This document shows, in pieces, positions 33,421 to 41,826 of a stretch of DNA of 64,000 bases. Origin of the DNA: Candidatus Zixiibacteriota bacterium (lineage in GTDB: Bacteria > Zixibacteria > MSB-5A5 > GN15 > FEB-12); the NCBI GenBank assembly GCA_017999435.1, contig JAGNLV010000001.1, forward strand, positions 455,938 to 519,937, given 5' to 3'. Position numbers and translations under genes: made by a program. The notes beneath the pieces are model-generated. The model was not told the DNA's origin and made no database searches. It was given only the letters and a program-made list of their open reading frames with translations. Position 1 is the stretch's first letter; the number at the start of each line of letters is the position of its first letter.

Positions 33421-34464
33421 CTACGGCAGTTTCCGAAAATAGGTGTGGGCGAGCAGCATCTCCAGCACCAGCAGGCCGAACGCCCCGAACGCGAAATGCT
33501 GGAACAGTTCCACGTACTGGATGTGCTGCGCCGTCTCCACTTTCGTCTTCTCCAGCCGGTCGATCTCCGCGTAGATCTGATCCAGCTCCTCCCCCGACCG
33601 CGCCCGGTAGTACTTCCCGTTGGTCCGCGCGGCGATCTCGCGGAGCGTCTCCTCGTCGATCACCGTCGGCCGGTACACGTAGCGCTTTCCGAACAGCGGA
33701 TCATCCACCGGGTACATCGCGTTCCCGGGCTTGCCCGCCCCGATCGTGTAGATCTTGATCCCGAAAGTGGCCGCGAGATTGGCGGCCGTCAGCGGATCGA
33801 TCTCCCCGGCGTTGTTGTCGCCGTCGGTGAGCAGCACGATGATCTTGCTCTTGGCCTCGCTCTCGCGGAGCCGGTTGACCGCGTTGGCGATCGCCATCCC
33901 GATCGCCGTCCCGTCCTCCACCAGTCCGAAATCGATCTGGTCGAGGAAACTCAGGAGCACCCCGTAGTCGGTCGTGAGCGGGCACTGCGTGTAGGAGTAG
34001 CGCGCGAACACGACCAGCCCGATGCGGTCGTTGATGCGCCGCCCGATGAATTTCTTCATCTCCTCCTTGGCCACGTAGAGCCGGTTGTGGGGCTTGAAGT
34101 CCTCCGCCTGCATCGAGGACGACACGTCGAGCGCCATCATGATGTCGATTCCTTCCGATGTCACCTCGGTGTACTCGGTCCCCGACCGCGGGCGCGCGAA
34201 CGCCACCACCAACAGGGCCACGGCGAGCACGCGGAGGACAGGCAGGACGAAGCGGAACCGCTGCCGCCCCGTGCGGCCGGCCCGCTTGACAATCCGCAGG
34301 TCGGAGAACTTGATCGCCGCCGCCGCGGCCCGCCGCCGCGTGAAGTAGTACGCAAGCATGGCCAGCACGATTGCCCCCCCGGTCGCGAAAATCGCTCCCG
34401 GCGAAACCGTCGTCTCCAGCAGGTCCAGCAGGTTGACGCTGAATCCGGCGAACTCAAGACTCAT
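33421..34464 (-). CDS. batA: BatA-like von Willebrand factor A membrane protein
   Basis: A 347-residue paralogue of the next gene. ATG 34464 follows GGGGAGGG and overlaps the upstream stop by 11 bases. Membrane helices near residues 15-45 and 60-80 precede a VWA domain with an intact MIDAS (DVSSSMQAEDF, GTAIGMAIANAVNRL, VLLTDGDNNAGEIDPL). A C-terminal helix (FAFGAFGLLVLEMLLA) completes the topology. YTQCPLT in the fold matches YIQCPLT in BatB, showing recent duplication or strong constraint. Order BatA then BatB is canonical. Confidence 0.92.
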   Translation of the reverse strand: MSLEFAGFSVNLLDLLETTVSPGAIFATGGAIVLAMLAYYFTRRRAAAAAIKFSDLRIVKRAGRTGRQRFRFVLPVLRVLAVALLVVAFARPRSGTEYTEVTSEGIDIMMALDVSSSMQAEDFKPHNRLYVAKEEMKKFIGRRINDRIGLVVFARYSYTQCPLTTDYGVLLSFLDQIDFGLVEDGTAIGMAIANAVNRLRESEAKSKIIVLLTDGDNNAGEIDPLTAANLAATFGIKIYTIGAGKPGNAMYPVDDPLFGKRYVYRPTVIDEETLREIAARTNGKYYRARSGEELDQIYAEIDRLEKTKVETAQHIQYVELFQHFAFGAFGLLVLEMLLAHTYFRKLP

Positions 34465-35530
34465 GCGTCCCTCCCCCGGCCGCGCCCACCGGCTGCGCCG
34501 GCCGGCCGCCCCCCGCCGCCGCCTGCCCCTGCTGCCGCCGGAACACGTCCTGCCGCACCCGGTCGACCGCCGCGTGGACAAACTCGAAATCGTACTTAGT
34601 CTGCTCGATCGACGGCTCGTACTTGGCGAATTTCACCAGGTCGGCGTGCGACATGAACGCCTCCACCCCGTCGTAGAGCGAGTGCGGCAGCTCGATCTCC
34701 CGAAACGCCGTGAGGAACTCCTCCGTCGTCCAGTCGAGCACGTTCCGGTCGTACACCCGCCCGAGGTACCACCTCAGGGTGTCGCTCAGTTCGTAGTAGT
34801 ACTCCTTGAAGCGCCCGTCGGCGATCAGGTTTTTATGGAGCAGGAGGGCGAGCCGCTCGGAGGCGATCTCCCACGGCGGCCGGAGATCGACCGCCGCCGC
34901 CGCGGGCTTCCGCTTGCGCCGCAGGAGCGCCCACAGGAGCGCCGCCAGCAGCGCCGCCGCCGCCGCTCCCCCGCCGACATACCACCACGTCCGGTCCTTC
35001 GCGAACGCCTCCGGCCCGAGCACCCCCGCGAGCGGCTTGATGTCCATCAGCGTGTCGCCCGCCGCCAGGATCGACTCCACCGTGATCGGCACCGCCTCGG
35101 CCAGCAGCACTTTCCGGCTGCTGTCGGGCATGATCGCCATGACCGGCAGCGGCGGCACCGCGTACTCCCCGGTCGTGAACGTGCTGATCACGAACCGGCT
35201 CTCGTTCTGCACCCGCCCGTCGGGGAGCCGGGTCACGCGGTCGGTCTCGTAGTCGAGCACCTGGAACGCCCCGAGGTTGGCCCCGAGCGGCGGCGGCACC
35301 AGGTCAATCGTGCTGTCGTGGATGATCGTGAGCGTGTAGGTCACCTGGTCGCCGACAAAGATCTTCGCCCGGTCCACCGAGGTGCGCACCTCCACTCCCG
35401 GCAGCGACCCGACCGTGTCGCCGGGCGCCGCTCCGGCCGCCTGGCCGAACGCCCCCGGCGCGGCCGGCCCCAGCGCCAGCGCCGCCGCCGCCATCGCCGC
35501 GAGCCGGTATGGCCGTCTCGTCCGCATCAT
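34454..35530 (-). CDS. Exported BatD-like protein with membrane helix and DUF4381-like tail
   Basis: About 358 residues. An N-terminal signal (RLAAMAAAALALGPAAPGAFG) leads into an Ig-like beta domain (RAKIFVGDQVTYTLTIIHDS, FTTGEYAVPPLPVMAI). A membrane helix (WWYVGGGAAAAALLAALLWAL, about 190-212) and a cytoplasmic helical domain (YYELSDTLRWYLGRVYDRNV, EEFLTAFREIEL) follow. This is the layout of BatD-associated DUF4381 proteins between MoxR and VWA genes. The start is uncertain among ATG 35545, 35530 and 35527. 35530 is used because it follows the upstream TGA closely and leaves an intact signal peptide. The family role is unproven. Confidence 0.78.
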   Translation of the reverse strand: MMRTRRPYRLAAMAAAALALGPAAPGAFGQAAGAAPGDTVGSLPGVEVRTSVDRAKIFVGDQVTYTLTIIHDSTIDLVPPPLGANLGAFQVLDYETDRVTRLPDGRVQNESRFVISTFTTGEYAVPPLPVMAIMPDSSRKVLLAEAVPITVESILAAGDTLMDIKPLAGVLGPEAFAKDRTWWYVGGGAAAAALLAALLWALLRRKRKPAAAAVDLRPPWEIASERLALLLHKNLIADGRFKEYYYELSDTLRWYLGRVYDRNVLDWTTEEFLTAFREIELPHSLYDGVEAFMSHADLVKFAKYEPSIEQTKYDFEFVHAAVDRVRQDVFRRQQGQAAAGGGRPAQPVGAAGGGTHES

Positions 35531-35534
35531 CCTC

Positions 35535-36443
35535 TCACTTGACATTCCGGTCCAAAAACTCCACCCGTTCCTTTTGGGCCAGCAGGGCGAGGTAGTCCTG
35601 GAAGGCCGACTCCGCCTTCTGCGACTGGTAGTCGAGCAACACCCGCGCCTGCACCGAATCGAACGGCGCGCCGCCGTAGCGGCTGTCCTTGTTCGCCAGG
35701 TAGAAGTTGCGCAGGTCGAGCGTGTCGATCTGAATCTGGGGCGCCACCTTCTCCCGGACATACTTTTCCACCAGCAACTGCCGGTTCAGTTCCCGCGTCC
35801 GCCGCGCGATCTCCGCATCTTTGTCGAACCCCTCCCGGATCGCCGCGTGGTAGAGCAACTCCGCGGCCACGTACTGGCGCATGAAGCGCACCCGCGCCTC
35901 GCGGTCGCGCGTGTACTCTTTCTGGGCTTCGGGCGGGAGCATTTCCATTGCGTCGTCGACCTGCGACTGCCACACGGGCACGCCCCCCATCCGGGCCACC
36001 GCTACGTCGGAGTCCCCGGCCGGCGCCGCCCCGATATCGGTCAGTACATCGAGCTGCCGCTTGGCGTTCACGAGATTACCCGACCGCTCCAGCGCCGTGA
36101 CGAGATTTTTCGACGCCTCCAGCACGAAATCGCCGTCCGGGTCGAGCGCTCTGGCGCGCACGTAGTAGGCTGCCGCCTGCTCGTAGTCCCCGATATTCTC
36201 GAAATAGAGCCGCCCGATGAGGTAACTGACGCCCGCCCGGGTGCCGTCGTCGAGATCGTCGTAGGCCAGAATCTGCCGGTACTCCTCCACCGCCGCGTCG
36301 TAGAGCCGGTTGTCGCGCAGTTCGGCGGCCAGTTTCTTGTGGCGTTCGATCGCCGCCTCGTGGGCGGTCGACCCCCCGCACCCCGCGATCGCCGCGGCCC
36401 AGGCCAGTCCGAGCATCAGCGCTGTCGCCCGCCGTCCCGCCAT
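35535..36443 (-). CDS. TPR lipoprotein with a SurA-like chaperone segment
   Basis: A 302-residue lipoprotein (signal ending AAAIAGC). The N-terminal half has TPR-like helices (RLYDAAVEEYRQILAYDDLD, GDYEQAAAYYVRARALDPDG). The C-terminal half (residues about 148-300) resembles the N-terminal domain of SurA/PpiC chaperones: VPVWQSQVDDAMEMLPPEAQ, FMRQYVAAELLYHAAIREGF, LLVEKYVREKVAPQIQIDT, LRNFYLANKD. No parvulin catalytic domain follows. It may act as a periplasmic holdase for the Bat complex (inference). It begins one base after the DUF58 stop. Confidence 0.75.
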   Translation of the reverse strand: MAGRRATALMLGLAWAAAIAGCGGSTAHEAAIERHKKLAAELRDNRLYDAAVEEYRQILAYDDLDDGTRAGVSYLIGRLYFENIGDYEQAAAYYVRARALDPDGDFVLEASKNLVTALERSGNLVNAKRQLDVLTDIGAAPAGDSDVAVARMGGVPVWQSQVDDAMEMLPPEAQKEYTRDREARVRFMRQYVAAELLYHAAIREGFDKDAEIARRTRELNRQLLVEKYVREKVAPQIQIDTLDLRNFYLANKDSRYGGAPFDSVQARVLLDYQSQKAESAFQDYLALLAQKERVEFLDRNVK

Positions 36444-36444
36444 C

Positions 36445-37320
36445 CTACAGCCTCCGCTCCCGGCTCCGGAAAAACGCGATCAGCGGTTTGATATACGGCT
36501 GGTCGGTCCGGATGTTGATGAAATCGAGATTGATCAGGCGGAACTCCCGCTCCAGGCGGCCGAGATCCTCGTCCGCCCGGGCGGCGTACTCCCGCCGGAA
36601 CTCCTTCGACCCCGTGTCGATGACATAGACCTCCCCCGTCTCGGCGTCTTCCAGCTCGATCAGTCCCACATCGTCGAACCGGCTCTCCCGCGGATCCGAG
36701 ATCTTCACCGCGATCAGATCGTGCCGCCGGTTGGCCACCTGGAGCGGCCTGTGAAAATCCTCCGAGAGGAAATCGGAGATGAGGAAAACCACCGACTTCC
36801 GTCGCACCACCCGGTTGAGGTACTCGAGCGCCCCCGCCACGTCCGTCCCCGTCCGCTTCGGCTCGAAAAAGAGAATCTCCCGGATCAGCCGGAGGACGTG
36901 CCCCCGCCCCTTGCGCGGCGGCACGAACTTCTCGATCTGGTCGGTGAAGATGATCAGGCCGACCTTGTCGTTGTTCTTGATCGCCGAGAACGCCAGCAGG
37001 GCTCCGAGCTCGGCCGCCGTCTCGCTCTTGAACCGCTCGCGCGTCCCGAACCGGCCCGAAGACGACGCGTCGACCAACAGCACCACCGACAGCTCGCGCT
37101 CCTCGCGGAACTTCTTGATGTGCGGGTACCCCGTCCGCGCCGTCACGTTCCAGTCGATCAGCCGGATGTCGTCCCCCGGCTCGTACTGCCGCACCTCCTC
37201 GAACTCCATCCCCTGCCCCTTGAACGTCGAGTGGTACTCCCCGGAGAACAGGTCGTTCACGAGCCGCTTGGTGCGGATTTCGATCCGCCGGATCTTCTTG
37301 AGTATTTCGCTCGGCAGCAT
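36445..37320 (-). CDS. DUF58 domain-containing protein
   Basis: A 291-residue cytoplasmic protein. The DUF58 signature is clear: GMEFEEVRQYEPGDDIRLID followed by WNVTARTGYPHIKKFREERE, then a VWA-like fold beginning VVLLVDASSSGRFGT (a DxSxS MIDAS-like sequence). SVVFLISDFLSEDFHRPL and a C-terminal LINLDFINIRTDQPYIKPL complete it. DUF58 proteins are encoded next to MoxR ATPases in almost all Bat-type operons and are thought to be remodelled by them. It lies nine bases after the MoxR gene. Confidence 0.93.
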   Translation of the reverse strand: MLPSEILKKIRRIEIRTKRLVNDLFSGEYHSTFKGQGMEFEEVRQYEPGDDIRLIDWNVTARTGYPHIKKFREERELSVVLLVDASSSGRFGTRERFKSETAAELGALLAFSAIKNNDKVGLIIFTDQIEKFVPPRKGRGHVLRLIREILFFEPKRTGTDVAGALEYLNRVVRRKSVVFLISDFLSEDFHRPLQVANRRHDLIAVKISDPRESRFDDVGLIELEDAETGEVYVIDTGSKEFRREYAARADEDLGRLEREFRLINLDFINIRTDQPYIKPLIAFFRSRERRL

Positions 37321-37329
37321 AAACGAATC

Positions 37330-38319
<990 letters not shown>

Positions 38320-38348
38320 GCAACCTCCATCTATACGGATTCAACTCG

Positions 38349-39212
38349 TCAGGTCACCTTTTGCAGCGCCTCGCGCACTTCGGCCTCGCGGCGCACGGTC
38401 TCCCCCGGCGCCCCCGCCACCGGTCGGAATTTGTCCTGCCGCGCGGTCACGATCCAGGCGGCGAGCTGGTCGCGCACATCGGCCCGAAGGTCCGCCCCCC
38501 GGACCGCCTGCGCCAACTGGCTGTCGTCCAGCACGTCGGCGTCGATATTGAACCGCGCCCGCAGAAACTCGGCGAGCACGCGGTACAGACCCGCCTGGAA
38601 TTTCTTGAGGTCGCCGGCCGCCTCGACGTGCAGGCGGTCGAGCTGCTCCAGCGCCGTGTCCGCCGGGGTCTTGACCGGCGGGGCCGCCGCGGGCCGCCGC
38701 GCCTTGCGGATCACGACCGCCGCCCCCGCCCCCGCCGCCGCCAACGCGCCGGCCAGCCACAGCCACCACCGTCCGCGCGGCTTGTCCTCCGGCGCCGCCG
38801 CCGGCCGCTCCACCGCCACCGTCATCGGCTCCGTCACCACTTCCCCCGGGATGCTGTCGGGGTAGGTCACGTAGGAAATCGTCACCGGCGCGATCCGCCC
38901 CGTCCCCGGAGCCAGCGGCGCCAGGGTGTACCGGAAAGTCTTGTGGGTGGTTTCCTCGGCCCCCGTTCCTTGCGATGCGACGGCGGTCTCAAACCGCGTC
39001 ACCTGCAGTTTCTCGAATGTCGGATCGAGCGGCTCGGGGAAACGGTAGGCGAACTGCGGCCCCGGCCAGGAAAGGGTGATCGTGAACACCGCGCTGTCCT
39101 CAAACGCCAGGTGCGACTTATCCAGCGCCTGCGACACCGACAACCCTTCGGCCGCGACGGTTTCAAAAAGTAAGAGAATGGTAGCTGCCAGGCCGGGCCC
39201 AATCGCTTTCAT
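38349..39212 (-). CDS. Exported BatD-like/DUF4381-like protein with single membrane helix
   Basis: A 287-residue protein that opens the Bat operon. A signal (GLAATILLLFETVAA) precedes an Ig-like beta domain (SAVFTITLSWPGPQFAYRFP, ETTHKTFRYTLAPLAPGTGR). The membrane helix WWLWLAGALAAAGAGAAVVI and a cytoplasmic helical domain (TALEQLDRLHVEAAGDLKKF, YRVLAEFLRARFNIDAD) follow. The layout is the same as the protein at 34454-35530, so the operon contains two copies of this architecture. ATG 39212 is used, but no clear Shine-Dalgarno sequence precedes it. It starts 104 nt after ubiA, which may supply readthrough transcription. Confidence 0.78.
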   Translation of the reverse strand: MKAIGPGLAATILLLFETVAAEGLSVSQALDKSHLAFEDSAVFTITLSWPGPQFAYRFPEPLDPTFEKLQVTRFETAVASQGTGAEETTHKTFRYTLAPLAPGTGRIAPVTISYVTYPDSIPGEVVTEPMTVAVERPAAAPEDKPRGRWWLWLAGALAAAGAGAAVVIRKARRPAAAPPVKTPADTALEQLDRLHVEAAGDLKKFQAGLYRVLAEFLRARFNIDADVLDDSQLAQAVRGADLRADVRDQLAAWIVTARQDKFRPVAGAPGETVRREAEVREALQKVT

Positions 39213-39248
39213 GCTGCTGCACACCGTGGTCTTCGCATCTGCGTATAC

Positions 39249-39267
39249 CCCGCCTGCCTGAGGCGGG
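39249..39267. other. Small hairpin between ubiA and the Bat operon
   Basis: CCCGCCT and AGGCGGG pair across a five-base loop. No U-run follows on the minus strand, so it is a poor intrinsic terminator. It may be a processing or attenuation structure, or only a by-product of high GC. Confidence 0.3.
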
Positions 39268-39316
39268 CCGAACATCGTGTTATACCGGCGAGGAACCGTG
39301 GCGGTTTCACAGAAAG

Positions 39317-40162
39317 TTAAGCAACCAACAGCGCGACAACGCCTAACGCCATTCCCGCCTTGAGCGCCGTTGACCCGATCGACAACATTCGCGCCGTCGG
39401 ATTCCCCCACACCAGGATCAGCAGCGCCAGCACCGGGAAATCGATCACGTAGACCGTGATCACCTTGTACAGTGTCCCGAACCAGCCCGCCGCCACCGGC
39501 ACGATCGTCAGCACCACCAGCGCTGCGAAGAGCACCAGCGCCGCCGTCAGCGAGGCCCGGATTCCGAGCGCCAGCGGGAGCGAACACGATCCCACGGCCC
39601 GGTCCCCCGCGATATCGCGCGCGTCCTTCAGAATCTCCCGCACGAAGTGGAACAGGACCGCGAACACCGCCGGGATCAGCGGCCCCGGGAGGATCCAGGC
39701 CAGCGTCGGATCCACCGCCGCTCCCCCGGCGAGAAACGTCATCCCCCCGAGGACTCCCACCGTCAGATTCCCCGCCACCGGGAGATTTTTCAAGTGGAGG
39801 TTGTAGGCGGCCAGCAGTGCCGCCGCCAGCAGCACGAGGGCGGCCACTTCCAGCCCGGCCAGCGCTCCCAGTGCGGCGGCCGCGGCCGCGCACGCAATCG
39901 CCAGCCGCCGCGCAAACTCCGGCGCCAAGGCGCCGGTCACCAGCACCCGCTCCGGGTGATTGATGCGGTCGCCCACGATATCGGTAAGGTCGTTCATGGC
40001 GTTTCCGGCGGCGCACATGAGGAACGTGGCCGCCGCCGCCAGCGCCGGCCGCAGGTAGACCGGCTCCACCCAGGTCATGTACGCCCCCACCCCGACCCCC
40101 GCCGCCGCCAGCGCACAGTTGCCCGCCCGGATCAGGCGCATGGTATCCAGAAATCGCCGCAT
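39317..40162 (-). CDS. UbiA family prenyltransferase, geranylgeranylglyceryl-phosphate type
   Basis: A 281-residue membrane enzyme with about eight helices. The first prenyl-diphosphate motif is NAMNDLTDIVGDRINHPER (NDxxD...D), and the second is FVREILKDARDIAGDRAVG. This form (NDLTD with NHPER) is characteristic of (S)-2,3-di-O-geranylgeranylglyceryl phosphate synthase-like UbiA proteins, found in archaea and many FCB-group bacteria. It transfers a polyprenyl chain to an acceptor that cannot be fixed from sequence (quinone precursor or glycerol phosphate). ATG 40162 lies seven bases after a -10 box and lacks a ribosome site, so the transcript is predicted leaderless. Confidence 0.88.
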   Translation of the reverse strand: MRRFLDTMRLIRAGNCALAAAGVGVGAYMTWVEPVYLRPALAAAATFLMCAAGNAMNDLTDIVGDRINHPERVLVTGALAPEFARRLAIACAAAAAALGALAGLEVAALVLLAAALLAAYNLHLKNLPVAGNLTVGVLGGMTFLAGGAAVDPTLAWILPGPLIPAVFAVLFHFVREILKDARDIAGDRAVGSCSLPLALGIRASLTAALVLFAALVVLTIVPVAAGWFGTLYKVITVYVIDFPVLALLILVWGNPTARMLSIGSTALKAGMALGVVALLVA

Positions 40163-40168
40163 GCCCTG

Positions 40169-40197
40169 AGTCTAGGCGCCCGGCCGGGGAGCGTCAA
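40169..40197 (-). promoter_or_regulatory. Promoter of the UbiA family gene, predicted leaderless
   Basis: Minus-strand TTGACG (40197-40192), 17-bp spacer, TAGACT (40174-40169), then six bases to ATG 40162. The promoter begins right after the stop of the Omp85 gene (40201). Confidence 0.65.
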
Positions 40198-40200
40198 CTT

Positions 40201-41826
40201 TTAAAACCCCGAGCGGACTTCGATCGACAGCCGGGGCTCGCGGAAAGGGACTTCCGGATTCCACCCCAGCGCCACCGTCACGGCCCGCACTCCGTCGGTG
40301 AGCGCCACCCCGCCCCCGAATCCCGACCGATACGACTCCTCCGTTCGCCCCCCCCCGGCCGCGGACACACGGTTGCTCAGAAAGGCCCCGTCGTAGAACC
40401 CGAATGCATACCCCGCCCCGAACCGTATGCGCGGTTCGATCGTCGCCAGCACCGCCCGCAGCGCCGCGAACTGCTCGTTCCGATACCCGCGCAGCGTCCC
40501 CGGACCCCCGATCAGGTTGAGCTCGGCCGGGGGCGGAAAATCCTCGCTCGTCTCAAACCCCCGGTATCCCAGCCCGGCGCACGCCGCCAGCGGCCCCGCG
40601 ATCCGCCGGTAGACCCGGGCCTCGAACACCGTCCGCGTCTCGCCGTACTGCGTCCGCTCTCCCTCCCCGGCCGCGCCGCGCGCATACTTCCGGTGTCCAT
40701 AGCTGATCGTCGTCCGGGCCTCGAAACCGTTGGCCGGGTTCAGCGGCTCATCGACGCGGTCCCAGCGGGCGCTGAACCCCGCCGCGTACGCATCATAGGA
40801 CCGCCCTCCCTCGGCCGGCTCCACTCCGCGGTACTCCAGATCGACCCCCGCCGTTACCCCCTGCGCCAGCCGGACTGCGTATCCCGCGCGTAGCGCGAAC
40901 TCGTAAAACAACGTCCGGTAATCCCGCGTCGCCGCTTCGATCCGCCCCTCCGCCCGGCCGGCGAAGAACAGCGGCTGCAGGTAGCTCACCTGCAGGAGCC
41001 GGCGGTCCTTGTCCCGCCGCTCCGACAGAACCCGCGCCCGGCGGCCCCCGCCGAACAGGTTGTTCAGCCGCGCATCAACGTGCCACACGACCGTCGCCTC
41101 GGATGTATCGGGGATATATCCCCCACCCACATCGAGCCGGAGCGGCCGCTCTTCCACGAACTGCAGCTCCACATCCGCCGAGGTAAACCCCGGAAGCGGC
41201 CGCACGGTGGCCGGGGGAAGGAAGCGCAGCCACGGGATCTCCGCTGCCTCGCGCTCCAACCGCACGAGGTAGCGATCGGTCAGGCTGTCGCCGGCGTTCG
41301 CGGTCAGATAGCGCACTGCAGTCGCGGGCTTCGTGCGCCGTAATCCCAGGTAATGCACTTCCCCGAGCCGCATCACGGGTCCGGGGACGAGGCTCATGTA
41401 TAACATGATGTCATCGCCGGATCGCTCTATCCCGCTTATTGTTATCGAAGCATAGTAGTAGCCGCATTCGCGCCGCCGGTCCAGCAGCGAATCGATCAGG
41501 CGCGTCACCTCGGCTTCCCGAAACCACGCCTCCAATCGAAGCGCCGTGGTGTCCGCTCCGCTGATCACCGTCGCCACCCGCAACCGGGCTCGGTCCCCGG
41601 CCCGCACCCGCACCCGGCCCTCCTCCTGGCTCACCGCCGCATCCATGTAACCTTCCGTCTGCAGCATGCGCTCCAGCGAGTCCAGTGACACTGCCGGCTG
41701 GCGCGCCGCCCGCTCGACGGCGGCGGCGTTCACCGGTCGGGGCCCTTCGAACCCCGCCTCCCGGGCCGGCGAGGCGGCCGCCCCGGCCGCCAGCCAGAGC
41801 CACACCCACGCGCGCGCCATCTTCAT
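40201..41826 (-). CDS. Omp85/BamA superfamily outer-membrane protein
   Basis: A 541-residue exported protein, last of the T9SS-type operon. A signal peptide (WVWLWLAAGAAASPA) precedes POTRA-like segments (LERMLQTEGYMDAAVSQEEG, VHYLGLRRTKPATAVRYLT) and a C-terminal barrel of about 16 strands. GGPGTLRGYRNEQF is the conserved loop-6 [V/L]RGY motif of Omp85 proteins, and the chain ends in Phe. Two or three POTRA domains suit a TamA-like or small BamA-like protein, not a main BamA. It overlaps the preceding gene by one base (TGATG). It may insert the large barrels encoded beside it (inference). Confidence 0.88.
   Translation of the reverse strand: MKMARAWVWLWLAAGAAASPAREAGFEGPRPVNAAAVERAARQPAVSLDSLERMLQTEGYMDAAVSQEEGRVRVRAGDRARLRVATVISGADTTALRLEAWFREAEVTRLIDSLLDRRRECGYYYASITISGIERSGDDIMLYMSLVPGPVMRLGEVHYLGLRRTKPATAVRYLTANAGDSLTDRYLVRLEREAAEIPWLRFLPPATVRPLPGFTSADVELQFVEERPLRLDVGGGYIPDTSEATVVWHVDARLNNLFGGGRRARVLSERRDKDRRLLQVSYLQPLFFAGRAEGRIEAATRDYRTLFYEFALRAGYAVRLAQGVTAGVDLEYRGVEPAEGGRSYDAYAAGFSARWDRVDEPLNPANGFEARTTISYGHRKYARGAAGEGERTQYGETRTVFEARVYRRIAGPLAACAGLGYRGFETSEDFPPPAELNLIGGPGTLRGYRNEQFAALRAVLATIEPRIRFGAGYAFGFYDGAFLSNRVSAAGGGRTEESYRSGFGGGVALTDGVRAVTVALGWNPEVPFREPRLSIEVRSGF

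Noticed and set aside
38349-40016. A 555-codon fused frame joining the ubiA antisense region to the BatD-like gene
   Set aside because: The N-terminal part is an out-of-frame shadow of ubiA; signal peptide and domain begin at ATG 39212.
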